A stretch of 41,877 nt of DNA from Spartobacteria bacterium UBA5019 (lineage in GTDB: Bacteria > Verrucomicrobiota > Verrucomicrobiia > Chthoniobacterales > Terrimicrobiaceae). Under the pieces are notes generated by a model. The model made no database searches, was not told the DNA's origin, and worked only from the letters and a program-made list of their open reading frames with translations. The stretch is from NCBI GenBank assembly GCA_002396485.1, contig DGXZ01000047.1, positions 1 through 41,877 of the forward strand, in the 5' to 3' direction. Below are positions 18,201 to 26,235 of this stretch, in pieces (positions within the stretch are counted from its first letter, which is position 1; each line of letters starts with the position of its first letter). The translations under genes and the position numbers were made by a program.

Positions 18201-18228
18201 TAAAGTTCTCACAGACGCTCGCCGATAG
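18201..18228 (+). promoter_or_regulatory. Sigma-28 (FliA) promoter of the flagellin gene
   Basis: TAAAGTTC at 18201-18208 and GCCGATAG at 18221-18228, separated by 12 bases, match the FliA consensus TAAAGTTT-N11-GCCGATAA at all but the last base of each box. The start codon of flagellin is about 98 bases downstream. This is seen directly; use of a sigma-28 factor is established for flagellin genes in many bacteria. Confidence 0.85.
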
Positions 18229-18325
18229 ATTAACCAACGGAGAATAACTCCCCCAGTGAGGTCGAACACTGAACCAAAGCGGCCCGACAGCGAGACGGAC
18301 TTCGCAACACAGAAAGACAAAGGAT

Positions 18326-19195
18326 ATGTCAGTAGTAATCAACACCAACTCAGCCGCCACATCGGCTGCCTACAACCTCAGCAACACTAACGTCAACCTC
18401 CAGAGAAGCCTCAATCGCCTATCCAGTGGTTCGCGTATCAACTCATCCTATGACGATGCCGGTGGTCTGGCTGTGTCGATGAAGCTCAGCGCTTCGATTC
18501 GCCGCACCGACGCCACCTTGGCTAATGTCAATAACTCAATCGCCTTCCTGCAAACACAGGATGGAGTCATCAAAACAGCGGATAAAATCCTTAACCGCAT
18601 GTCCGAACTCGCAACCCTCGCTCAAGACGTGACCAAATCCACCAGCGACCTCTCTCTCTACAACACGGAACTGACCCAATTGAAGGGCCAGCTCAACCTG
18701 ATGTTGGATGAAGAGTTCAATGGAATCAGCCTGTTCAGCACAGGTGCAAATGCATCCGCAAATGCAACTCCTTTTGATGATGATGCAACTCTCACAGTAG
18801 TGACATCGCACGATGGCGCACAGACAGTTGGCATCACCCAAGTGGATTTGAATCAGATCGTCTTTGACATCACCAATACTGGATCTGGTTCCAACATGGA
18901 TATATCCACAACTACCGGAGCGCAGGATGCAGTTGATGACATTCAGACAGCGATCCAAAACCTCGCAACCATCCGGGCCAACAATGGTGCCGAGCAGTCC
19001 CGGTTAACCTTCGCTGCAGACATGCTTGCAGTGAACAAAACCAACCTCGAGGCCGCAAACAGCCGCATCATCGATGTGGATGTCGCCGACGAGAGCACGA
19101 AGCTGGCCCGGTTCAACATCCTGCAGCAGGCCGGCACAGCAATGCTCGCCCAAGCGAACCAGTCGACCCAGTCGATCCTTCGCTTGATCAGCTAA
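18326..19195 (+). CDS. fliC: Flagellin
   Basis: A 289-residue flagellin, the filament subunit secreted by the flagellar type III apparatus. The N-terminal D0/D1 region (SVVINTNSAATSAAYNLSN, then LQRSLNRLSSGSRINSSYDDAGGLAVS) and the C-terminal D0 region (SRIIDVDVADESTKLARFNI, then LAQANQ, ending SILRLIS) are intact. The variable middle is short (about residues 140-205) and rich in T, S and N, so surface domains are minimal. AAAGGAT lies directly before the ATG, unusually close. It has its own sigma-28 promoter and a strong terminator, so it is monocistronic. No other flagellar gene is in the window. Confidence 0.96.
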   Translation: MSVVINTNSAATSAAYNLSNTNVNLQRSLNRLSSGSRINSSYDDAGGLAVSMKLSASIRRTDATLANVNNSIAFLQTQDGVIKTADKILNRMSELATLAQDVTKSTSDLSLYNTELTQLKGQLNLMLDEEFNGISLFSTGANASANATPFDDDATLTVVTSHDGAQTVGITQVDLNQIVFDITNTGSGSNMDISTTTGAQDAVDDIQTAIQNLATIRANNGAEQSRLTFAADMLAVNKTNLEAANSRIIDVDVADESTKLARFNILQQAGTAMLAQANQSTQSILRLIS

Positions 19196-19231
19196 GTTTG
19201 GCTCAAGGCCAAGATTGATATCAAATGATTC

Positions 19232-19267
19232 AGAGGCTCTCCCTCGAGGGAGAGCCTCTTGTTTTTT
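19232..19267 (+). terminator. Rho-independent terminator of the flagellin gene
   Basis: The arms AGAGGCTCTCCCT and AGGGAGAGCCTCT (19232-19259) form a perfect stem around a central CG, followed by TTGTTTTTT. It lies 37 bases after the flagellin stop. Confidence 0.93.
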
Positions 19268-19319
19268 ACCAAAAAACCTTTGCGCCCAGTTGTGCTGGGC
19301 TGCTTGATTTGTTTTAACG

Positions 19320-19748
19320 ATGGATAATCAGGAATTCGAGCTCGTTGATAATGCCCGTGTTGGACTTTCCCAGTATTCGTTGGAGAGGCTAAAGACTATC
19401 GCCCCGACATTTCGCGAGCGGTCTGCTCAGAGGCTTGCCTGCGTCGAATTGATTGCCGAGAAGGAGCGCGAACTTGCGCGGTTGCAAATGGGCTCAGTTT
19501 CGCGCAAGGCCTCTGTGGCTTTGTTTATTTCGCTCGTTGCTGTTTTTTGGCCCATCATTCTTTTGGTGGCTTGGTTTTATTTGCAGCCCCTGTTCAAGCC
19601 TTCAGAACCGGTTCGCGTCAGTCCGATGCCTGCGGTTCGTCCTGTTCCCCAGCCGGGTCCAACACCCGAACTGATCGAGCCCGAGTCGACTCCTGAACCC
19701 CTGCCTCCGCTGCTTGGCGAACCTCCGCCTACGCCTGGGGCGGGCTGA
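19320..19748 (+). CDS. Small single-pass membrane protein with proline-rich tail, unknown function
   Basis: A 142-residue protein not recognised as a named family. Residues 1-65 are charged and helical (RERSAQRLACVELIAEKERELARL), residues 67-90 form one membrane segment (ALFISLVAVFWPIILLVAWFYL), and the last 50 residues are rich in P and E (PVPQPGPTPELIEPESTPEP), a likely extended periplasmic spacer. A perfect 6-bp hairpin GCCCAG/CTGGGC (19284-19300) lies just upstream of the start and could affect translation. The 3' end overlaps the convergent rsmE by 20 bases. It could be a small envelope-spanning accessory protein; nothing ties it to the flagellum except position. Confidence 0.65.
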   Translation: MDNQEFELVDNARVGLSQYSLERLKTIAPTFRERSAQRLACVELIAEKERELARLQMGSVSRKASVALFISLVAVFWPIILLVAWFYLQPLFKPSEPVRVSPMPAVRPVPQPGPTPELIEPESTPEPLPPLLGEPPPTPGAG

Positions 19749-20469
19749 ATAGTTCGTGCGCTAGCACACTGAGACAGTAAATCGCAGCCGTTTCGGTTCG
19801 GAGTATGATCGGACCGAGAGTCACGGGTTGGCAACCATGGCTCTTCGCCAGCGCGATTTCTGCGGGTGTGAAATCCCCTTCTGGGCCAACAAAAATGGTC
19901 ACGCGTTTCGGGGTTTTGCCATATTCGGCAAGGACGGTCTTAATCGGGCGCGCATCGGGTTGAAGCGAAGCGATGAGGTGCAGATCGCCTTTTTCTAAAC
20001 GGTCAAAGAAGGATTTTGGCGACACGGGATCTGCAACTTCCGGAAGATGATTTTGTCCGCATTGCTTGCAGGCCTCGAGTGCGATGGCGCTCCACTTTTC
20101 GCGCTTCTTGGCCGCTTCGGCAGCGTCGATCTGAACCACCGTGCGGTCCGAGAGGAGCGGGACGATGCGTGCTGCACCGAGCTCTACGGCCTTTTGCACG
20201 ATGAGATCCATATTTTTTCCCTTCGGCACGGCTTGTGCGAGCGTGATCGCGCAGGGTGGGGGGGGCGTTGTCGCGGTGGATGAAATTTTCAACTTCGCTT
20301 TGGATCCAGCTGTGGATGCGATCACGGCCTGCCCTTCGCGCCCAGCTCCATCAAAAACCGTAATGCGATCTCCCTGCGTGAGGCGGAGAACGTTGAGGCA
20401 ATGGTGGGATTCTTCCGCATCAAGTATGGCGGATTCCCAGTTTTCAGGACGGAGATGAAATCGGTGCAT
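19729..20469 (-). CDS. rsmE: 16S rRNA (uracil-1498-N3)-methyltransferase
   Basis: A 246-residue SPOUT-class methyltransferase. It has the N-terminal PUA-like domain (MHRFHLRPENWESA, then HHCLNVLRLTQGDRITVFDG) and the C-terminal trefoil knot with VGPEGDFTPAEIALAKSHG and LGPIILRTETAA, the SAM-binding turn. RsmE methylates N3 of U1498 in 16S rRNA on the assembled small subunit. The length is typical. Its start overlaps the end of rfbD by 26 bases on the same strand, so translation is coupled to that gene. Confidence 0.92.
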   Translation of the reverse strand: MHRFHLRPENWESAILDAEESHHCLNVLRLTQGDRITVFDGAGREGQAVIASTAGSKAKLKISSTATTPPPPCAITLAQAVPKGKNMDLIVQKAVELGAARIVPLLSDRTVVQIDAAEAAKKREKWSAIALEACKQCGQNHLPEVADPVSPKSFFDRLEKGDLHLIASLQPDARPIKTVLAEYGKTPKRVTIFVGPEGDFTPAEIALAKSHGCQPVTLGPIILRTETAAIYCLSVLAHELFSPPQA

Positions 20470-21343
20470 ATTTTTTGAAAATGTATTCGCGCAGGGCTTC
20501 GTGCCAGTGTCGGGGCGTCATGCCAGTCGCAGCAGTGAGCTTGCGGGTGGAGAGCATCGAAAAAACGGGGCGCGGTGCAATGAATTGTTTCATGTCTGCG
20601 AGGCGGATTGGTGCCACCTGATTCGTCCTGAGTTTCAAACCGGCCTCGGTTGCCAATTCAATAGCCTTCGCTCCATACTCGCGCCACGAGCAATGACCGC
20701 TGTTACAGGCGTGATAAAGCCCTCCTTCAACCGAGGGATCAAAAAAAAACTCCAGCCATTTGGCTGTGTCTTCGGCCGATGTGGGGCAGGAAAACTTATC
20801 TTCGATAGCTTCCACGCGATCCTCTCGCATTGCCCGTTCTATGAGTGAATCTGCAAACGATGGCTTGGTCGGACCGAAAACCCATGAAACCCGAACAACC
20901 ATATGGCGAGTATCCTCCTCCAGCACACGCCGCTCGCCCTCAAGCTTGGTTGTGCCGTAGAAACCAAGTGGTGAGGGAGTGTCTTCTTCGCTGTAGGCTT
21001 CTCGTTTTTTCCCGTCGAAAACATAGTCCGTGCTGAAATGAATGAGCCGGGCGCCTTGCCGGGAAGCGCATTCCGCCAGGACTCCCGGTGCAAGGGCGTT
21101 GACGATATGGGCCTCCTCACGAGCCGATTCACAGCGGTCTACATTGGTAAGACCTGTGCCATTCACGAGCACATCGAATTCCAGATCGTCGAGTATCCTT
21201 GGCAAGGATTTTAAATCTGAAACATCCAGTGCTGGACGTGCGAGTCCGGTTACTTCTTGGAATTTCGACCAGCATTTTAACAGAGAACCTGCAAGCCGCC
21301 CTTGGCAGCCAAGTATCAAAACCCGCTTTTTCTTTTCAGCCAT
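20444..21343 (-). CDS. rfbD: dTDP-4-dehydrorhamnose reductase (RmlD family)
   Basis: A 299-residue short-chain reductase of the RmlD substrate-binding family. It shows an N-terminal Rossmann turn (VLILGCQGRLAGSLL; the usual GxxGxxG is GCQGRLAG), the catalytic triad region HFSTDYVFDG and YGTTK with the Y-x-x-x-K pair, and the RVSWVFG strand. It reduces dTDP-4-keto-rhamnose to dTDP-L-rhamnose for surface polysaccharide. No rfbA, B or C is nearby, so a related sugar or SAM-synthetase-associated role (MAT2B-like) is possible. It is the upstream partner of rsmE on the minus strand. Confidence 0.82.
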   Translation of the reverse strand: MAEKKKRVLILGCQGRLAGSLLKCWSKFQEVTGLARPALDVSDLKSLPRILDDLEFDVLVNGTGLTNVDRCESAREEAHIVNALAPGVLAECASRQGARLIHFSTDYVFDGKKREAYSEEDTPSPLGFYGTTKLEGERRVLEEDTRHMVVRVSWVFGPTKPSFADSLIERAMREDRVEAIEDKFSCPTSAEDTAKWLEFFFDPSVEGGLYHACNSGHCSWREYGAKAIELATEAGLKLRTNQVAPIRLADMKQFIAPRPVFSMLSTRKLTAATGMTPRHWHEALREYIFKKYAPISSPS

Positions 21344-21434
21344 ATCCGAATTTTTTTCTCTTCGGCGTTTTTACGCTTGCAAAATTATTTTGTCCCTTCA
21401 TTTTGTTCAGCCCTTCTTCAATAGGAATTATTTT

Positions 21435-21752
21435 ATGGCATACGCAGTCATCCAAACAGGCGGGAAACAATACCGCGTTGAATCCGGCAATGAGATCGAA
21501 GTCGAGAAGCTCGACGTCGAACCCGGCGCGGCACTTGAAATCTCTGAAGTCCTTCTCGTCTCGGACGGCGGCAACCTTCACGTGGGAGCACCTTTCGTGG
21601 ATGGTGCCACTGTCAAGGCGACCGTTGTTGATCAATTCAAAGACGACAAGGTCATCGCTTTCAAATTCCGTCGCCGTAAAGGCTATCACCGCACGGTTGG
21701 TCACCGCCGCCGTCTCACCACACTCAAAATCGAATCCATCTCAACTAAGTAA
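21435..21752 (+). CDS. rplU: 50S ribosomal protein L21
   Basis: A 105-residue L21: opening MAYAVIQTGGKQYRVESGNE, then KRRKGYH-type basic signature (FRRRKGYHRTVGHRRRLT) near the C-terminus that contacts 23S rRNA. ATG 21435 is preceded by AGGA at a normal distance. It is followed six bases later by rpmA, the conserved bacterial pair. The pair is normally followed by obgE, which is not here. Confidence 0.97.
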   Translation: MAYAVIQTGGKQYRVESGNEIEVEKLDVEPGAALEISEVLLVSDGGNLHVGAPFVDGATVKATVVDQFKDDKVIAFKFRRRKGYHRTVGHRRRLTTLKIESISTK

Positions 21753-21758
21753 CTTTTT

Positions 21759-22013
21759 ATGGCTCATAAAAAAGGACAAGGCAGTGTCAAAAACGGACGC
21801 GACAGCATCAGCAAGCGTCTTGGCGTTAAAAAATTCGGCGGCGAGTCCGTCATCGCCGGTAACATCATCCTCCGCCAGCGTGGAACCAAATTCGAGCCCG
21901 GCAGCAATGTCGGACTCGGCCGTGACTACACGATCTGGGCTCTTGTGGATGGCCACGTGAAATTTGACCGCAATGGTCGCCGTGTGAACGTTGTTCAAGT
22001 CACCGCTAACTAA
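21759..22013 (+). CDS. rpmA: 50S ribosomal protein L27
   Basis: An 84-residue L27 with the diagnostic MAHKKGQGSVKNGRDS start, the VKKFGGE stretch and the GNIILRQRGTKFEPGSNVGLGRD core. The N-terminal tail reaches the peptidyl-transferase centre. It starts directly with MAHKK, so there is no cleavable N-terminal extension of the Firmicutes type. A strong terminator follows. Confidence 0.98.
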   Translation: MAHKKGQGSVKNGRDSISKRLGVKKFGGESVIAGNIILRQRGTKFEPGSNVGLGRDYTIWALVDGHVKFDRNGRRVNVVQVTAN

Positions 22014-22040
22014 TCCTTTCCACAGCTCAATAAATTTTAA

Positions 22041-22072
22041 AAACGCGCCGACACAATCGGCGCGTTTTTTTT
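22041..22072 (+). terminator. Rho-independent terminator of rplU-rpmA
   Basis: AAACGCGCCGA (22041-22051) pairs perfectly with TCGGCGCGTTT (22057-22067) around a five-base loop, and the T-run continues to 22072. It is partly symmetric and could also act leftwards, though no minus-strand gene ends there. Confidence 0.95.
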
Positions 22073-22156
22073 ATTGTTCGGTAAGATACGCAAGTACTGC
22101 TTCTCCAGCGTCCAAATAGCTCGCAGACCGCGTCCCCGACCGAATAGTATCGTGTC

Positions 22157-23074
22157 ATGGAATGCAGATTGGATGAGATTGCAGAGGGAATTCTTGCCTC
22201 CTACGAAGAGGTTGGAGGCTTGAATAACACGGATGGTCACAACCTGCCCTCCAAGCGAGCGCTGGACAATCTTTGCGAACAGTTGCTTCAGTTTTTATTT
22301 CCGGGTTTTCATGATGAGCGGCCGATTCACAAAAGCGAATTGGCCTTAATCACCCGCGAACGGCTCAGGGCTCTGGCGGAGCAGTTTGAGGACCAGATTG
22401 GGAAAAGCCTTTTGGTCACAAATCCACAAGCGCCGACATCGCTCGCCAACGAAGTCCTGATGCGCTTTCTCGGTTGCATGCCTGCGGTGCGGGAGTTGTT
22501 AAAAACCGATATTCTTGCCGCTTATGAAGGCGATCCTGCCGCCGTGAGCAGCGAGGAGATCATTCTTTCCTACCCTTTTCTTGAGGCCATTGCGATCCAG
22601 CGGTGCGCCCATGTGCTCTATTGCGAGGGCGTGCCACTTCTGCCGCGCATGATGACCGAGTGGGCCCACACGCGAACCGGTATCGATATCCATCCCGGTG
22701 CGGAAATCGGAGAATATTTCTTCATCGATCATGGCACCGGCGTCGTCATCGGCGAAACATGCCGCATCGGCAAACGCGTGAAGCTCTACCATGGCGTGAC
22801 GCTCGGTGCCCGCAGCTTTGCCAAGGATGAGTCCGGACAAATCGTGAAGGGCGGGAAGCGCCATCCCGAGGTTGGAGACCGTGTGACCATTTACCCAAAC
22901 TCCACAATTCTTGGAGGTGAGACTTTAATCGGTGATCGTAGCACCATCGGCGCCAACGTTTTCCTAATGCATAGCGTTCCTTCGGATTCGCTGGTGGTTT
23001 ACGAGGAGAAACAATTGCGTATCCTTAATAAATCCAAACGCACCGCATCCGAGGAAATCGAATGGTTTATCTAG
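22157..23074 (+). CDS. cysE: Serine O-acetyltransferase
   Basis: A 305-residue left-handed beta-helix acetyltransferase of the long CysE/EpsC type. An N-terminal helical region (about 1-170) precedes hexapeptide repeats (GIDIHPGAEIGEYFFIDHGT, then GVVIGETCRIGKRVKLYHGV), with the catalytic Asp-His pair DHGTG and the serine-site loop HPEVGD. It acetylates serine to O-acetylserine, the precursor of cysteine. Its last 13 bases overlap the cysteine desulfurase start, so synthesis of cysteine and use of its sulfur are translationally linked here. The terminal residues (EEIEWFI) show no typical feedback tail of E. coli CysE. Confidence 0.92.
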   Translation: MECRLDEIAEGILASYEEVGGLNNTDGHNLPSKRALDNLCEQLLQFLFPGFHDERPIHKSELALITRERLRALAEQFEDQIGKSLLVTNPQAPTSLANEVLMRFLGCMPAVRELLKTDILAAYEGDPAAVSSEEIILSYPFLEAIAIQRCAHVLYCEGVPLLPRMMTEWAHTRTGIDIHPGAEIGEYFFIDHGTGVVIGETCRIGKRVKLYHGVTLGARSFAKDESGQIVKGGKRHPEVGDRVTIYPNSTILGGETLIGDRSTIGANVFLMHSVPSDSLVVYEEKQLRILNKSKRTASEEIEWFI

Positions 23075-24207
23075 ATCACAACGCCACCACACCCCTGGCC
23101 AGCGAGGCCCGAGAGGCCATGTTGCCTTATCTTGACGGGGAGTATGGCAATCCATCCTCCATCCACTCGGCGGGGCGTCGTGCGCGAGCGGCGGTGGATG
23201 ATGCCCGCGACCGCCTGGCGGCTTTGCTCGGGGCAAAAGCGCACGAGATCATTTTCACGGGAGGCGGCACCGAATCTTGCAACCTAGGACTGATCGGCAT
23301 CGCCCGCGCCCATGCCGTGCGTGGTAAACACATCATCATTTCCGCTGTGGAGCACCATGCCGTCCTCCATGCGGCCGAACACCTGCAGCATTTTGAAGGT
23401 TTCGAGGTCACTGTCCTTCCGGTGGATTCCGCCGGAGTCGTTGATCCTGCGCTTTTGGCCCGTCTGATTCGCAAGGAGACAAGCGTTGTCTCCATCATGC
23501 ATGCGAACAACGAGACTGGGGCAATCCAGCCGCTTGAGGAAATTGCATCGGTCTGCGCAGAGCGTGGCGTGTTTTTTCACACAGATGCCGTTCAGACATT
23601 TGGAAAAATCCCTCTCACCACCTCGCTGCCCGGTCTTTCAGCCATTTCCATCGCAGCTCACAAGTTCTATGGTCCCAAAGGGGTGGGAGCTCTTTATCTT
23701 CGCGCTGGCATTGCTCTCTCACGCACGTCCTATGGCGGTTCGCATGAAAACTCCCGTCGTCCGGGAACCGAAAATGTCGCCGCCATCGTGGGAATGGCAG
23801 CGGCCGCCGAAGTGGCAATCAACCGCGCTGCAGAGGACGCGGAGCGCCTTGCCCCCCTCCGTGAGAGGCTCTGGGAGGGAATTCATTCCGCCTGCCCGCA
23901 GGCGATTCGAAACGGTGACCCTGCACGATCACTCGCCAATACACTGAATGTCAGTTTCCCGGGGGCGGATGGGGAATCGCTTTTGATGGGGCTCGATTTG
24001 GAAGGCGTCTGTGTTTCCAGTGGTTCAGCGTGCATGGTCGGCTCGATTCAGGCATCCCATGTCCTGATTGCCATGGGCGTTGATTCACGAACGGCTCTGG
24101 CCACGGTCAGGTTTTCCATGGGGCGTGGCACCACGGAAGTTGGTGTCGATCTCGCATCCACAGCCATCGCCCGCGTCGCAAAACTTCAACCTGCATTGGC
24201 TGCGTGA
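23062..24207 (+). CDS. Cysteine desulfurase (NifS/IscS family)
   Basis: A 381-residue class V aminotransferase-fold PLP enzyme that removes sulfur from cysteine as an enzyme persulfide for Fe-S clusters and tRNA thiolation. Visible are the YLDHNATTPL start, the HANNETG and HTDAVQTFGK PLP pocket, the Schiff-base lysine in SIAAHKFYGPKG, and the mobile-loop cysteine in SSGSACMVG near residue 320. The loop is short, as in NifS/IscS group I. It overlaps cysE by 13 bases and the SprT gene by four (GTGA). No iscU or iscR is next to it. Confidence 0.93.
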   Translation: MVYLDHNATTPLASEAREAMLPYLDGEYGNPSSIHSAGRRARAAVDDARDRLAALLGAKAHEIIFTGGGTESCNLGLIGIARAHAVRGKHIIISAVEHHAVLHAAEHLQHFEGFEVTVLPVDSAGVVDPALLARLIRKETSVVSIMHANNETGAIQPLEEIASVCAERGVFFHTDAVQTFGKIPLTTSLPGLSAISIAAHKFYGPKGVGALYLRAGIALSRTSYGGSHENSRRPGTENVAAIVGMAAAAEVAINRAAEDAERLAPLRERLWEGIHSACPQAIRNGDPARSLANTLNVSFPGADGESLLMGLDLEGVCVSSGSACMVGSIQASHVLIAMGVDSRTALATVRFSMGRGTTEVGVDLASTAIARVAKLQPALAA

Positions 24208-24818
24208 AATACAAACAACTCGTCATGGATTTTGGACGCTCGGTCATGAGGCGCGTGCGCACCTCTCCGGATGATATAGCACTGCCAAGGCGCAAGACCC
24301 GCTTGCGCCACGATCCGTTGCTGGAGGATTTTGCAAACCAGCTTCTGAAGTCGGTTGGGTGTCGGCAACTTCAAGTGCGTGTCTTTTGGAATCCCGGCCT
24401 CCGCACTACGGCTGGTCTGGCCGTGTGGAGTGATCGAATGGTTGTTTTGAATCCCAAGCTCCTTGAGGTTTCTTCTGCGGAGGTTCAGCGGACGCTGCGC
24501 CATGAGTTGGCTCATCTTCTGGCCAAGCACCGCGTTGGTCGCCATCGTATCGAAGCCCACGGTGAGGAGTGGCATCAGGCTTGTGCCGATCTTGGAATTC
24601 CCAACGAGGCGCGTTGCCATGAGCTCCCCTTCAAACGCCGCCGCATCACGCGAAAGTTTTTTTATGCGTGCCCCGATTGTTCGACGATCCTGGCCCGTGT
24701 AAAAATTCTCCGCCGCAAGGCTGCGTGCATCAAATGTTGTCGCAAGCACAACGGTGGAAAATACCATGAGCGTTTTCGTTTCCGCCCCATCGAGCGGCCA
24801 GAGACCGCCGCAGCTTGA
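24204..24818 (+). CDS. SprT-like zinc metalloprotein
   Basis: A 204-residue SprT/Spartan-like protein. The zinc-protease motif HELAH is at 100-104, with a third histidine in AHGEEWH (about 119-124), and a C-terminal zinc ribbon uses CPDC (156-159) and CIKC (175-178). Eukaryotic relatives cut DNA-protein crosslinks; the bacterial role is unproven. The GTG at 24204 overlaps the desulfurase stop; an ATG seven codons later is the alternative. The C-terminus is strongly basic, which suits nucleic-acid binding. Confidence 0.8.
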   Translation: MKYKQLVMDFGRSVMRRVRTSPDDIALPRRKTRLRHDPLLEDFANQLLKSVGCRQLQVRVFWNPGLRTTAGLAVWSDRMVVLNPKLLEVSSAEVQRTLRHELAHLLAKHRVGRHRIEAHGEEWHQACADLGIPNEARCHELPFKRRRITRKFFYACPDCSTILARVKILRRKAACIKCCRKHNGGKYHERFRFRPIERPETAAA

Positions 24819-24847
24819 GCTCGATAGGATTTTCCCTGCTGCGGTGA

Positions 24848-25963
24848 TTAGACGTTGAATCGAAACTCCACGACGTCGCCGTCTTGGACCACGTATTCCT
24901 TGCCTTCAAGGCGAAGCTTTCCGGCTTCGCGCGCTTTGGCTTCGGAGCCGAGAGTCATGAGATCCTCGAAGGAAACGATCTGCGCCGCGATGAATCCGCG
25001 CTCGAAGTCGCTGTGGATGACGCCCGCAGCGGCAGGGGCTTTGTCACCCGCATTGATTGTCCATGCGCGGGTTTCCTTGGGACCGGTTGTGAGGTAGGTG
25101 CGCAGGCCGAGCAGATGGTAGGCGGTGCGGATGAGTTGGCTTACGCCGCTGTCCTTCACACCCAAGCCAGCGAGAAACTCAGCGGCCTCTTCGGCGGGAA
25201 GTTCAGCGAGTTCGCTCTCGATCTGGGCACTGATGACCACAGCTTCACAGCCCAGATGCTTGGCGGCGTATTCACGCACAGCTTTCACGTGCTTGGCGGC
25301 GGGGGAGTCGCCATCAAGGTTTGAGAGATCGTTTTCGCCCACGTTGCAGGCAAAGAGTGTGGGCTTCGATGTGAGCAGGAAAAACCCTCGCAGGAGTTCC
25401 TTTTCGTCAGTGCTGAGGTCGGCTGTGAGAGCAGGCTTGCCGGAGTCGAGGTGGGGAATGAGTTTTTCAGCCAGGGCGAGTTCCGCCTTTGCTGCCTTGT
25501 CTCCGCTGCGGGCGCCTTTTTGGTTTCGCTCAGCGCGTTTTTTGATTGCCCCAAGGTCGGCAAGGATAAGTTCCGTGTTGATCACTTCGATGTCGCGCAC
25601 GGGATCCACTGCGCCGGAGACATGGTGGATGTCTTCGCTTTCAAAACAGCGTACGACTTGAATGATGGCATCCACCTCTCGGATGTGGCTGAGAAACTGG
25701 TTTCCAAGCCCTTCGCCCTCGCTCGCACCGGCGACAAGTCCTGCGATATCCACGAACTCAATCGCCGCTGGCAGGATTTTTTCGGACTTCGAGAGATCCG
25801 CAAGTTTCTGCAGGCGGTCATCGGGCACGTTCACGATACCGACATTCGGCTCGATGGTGCAGAATGGGAAATTGGCCGCCTGGGCCTTGCGCGTGCGGGT
25901 GACGGCGTTGAAGAGAGTGGATTTTCCCACATTCGGGAGCCCGACGATTCCTGTTTTGAGCAT
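24848..25963 (-). CDS. ychF: Ribosome-binding ATPase YchF (Obg family)
   Basis: A 371-residue Obg-like ATPase. G1 is GLPNVGKST (8-16), G3 DIAGLVAGAS, and the G4 position reads NVGE instead of NKxD, the known reason YchF prefers ATP to GTP. The coiled-coil insertion (LILADLGAIKKRAER region) and the C-terminal TGS-like end (GDVVEFRFNV) are present. It binds ribosomes and affects stress responses. It faces the SprT gene convergently with 29 bases between. Confidence 0.95.
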   Translation of the reverse strand: MLKTGIVGLPNVGKSTLFNAVTRTRKAQAANFPFCTIEPNVGIVNVPDDRLQKLADLSKSEKILPAAIEFVDIAGLVAGASEGEGLGNQFLSHIREVDAIIQVVRCFESEDIHHVSGAVDPVRDIEVINTELILADLGAIKKRAERNQKGARSGDKAAKAELALAEKLIPHLDSGKPALTADLSTDEKELLRGFFLLTSKPTLFACNVGENDLSNLDGDSPAAKHVKAVREYAAKHLGCEAVVISAQIESELAELPAEEAAEFLAGLGVKDSGVSQLIRTAYHLLGLRTYLTTGPKETRAWTINAGDKAPAAAGVIHSDFERGFIAAQIVSFEDLMTLGSEAKAREAGKLRLEGKEYVVQDGDVVEFRFNV

Positions 25964-26235
25964 AGATGCGGGAGGTTAGACTGGCGTTTGGAAAAAGGAA
26001 AAAACTTCTTTTTGCCGTGTCTGGTTTGATCGCAGAGCAAAAATTCCCTCTGTTCGACGTTTGGTTCCTCTGCTCGGGCAAAAAAAATCCGGTCAAGGGT
26101 TGCGATGCCTAGAAAAGGGCTTAGGTTTTCCTATGTTCCTCCATTTTTTCATCCTCGGTGTATTCTCCATTTTGGCCCTCAGCTGCGTCGTTGCACCTTT
26201 CCTGAAGCCGCTTCGGTGAGGTTTGGGTGGGCAGC

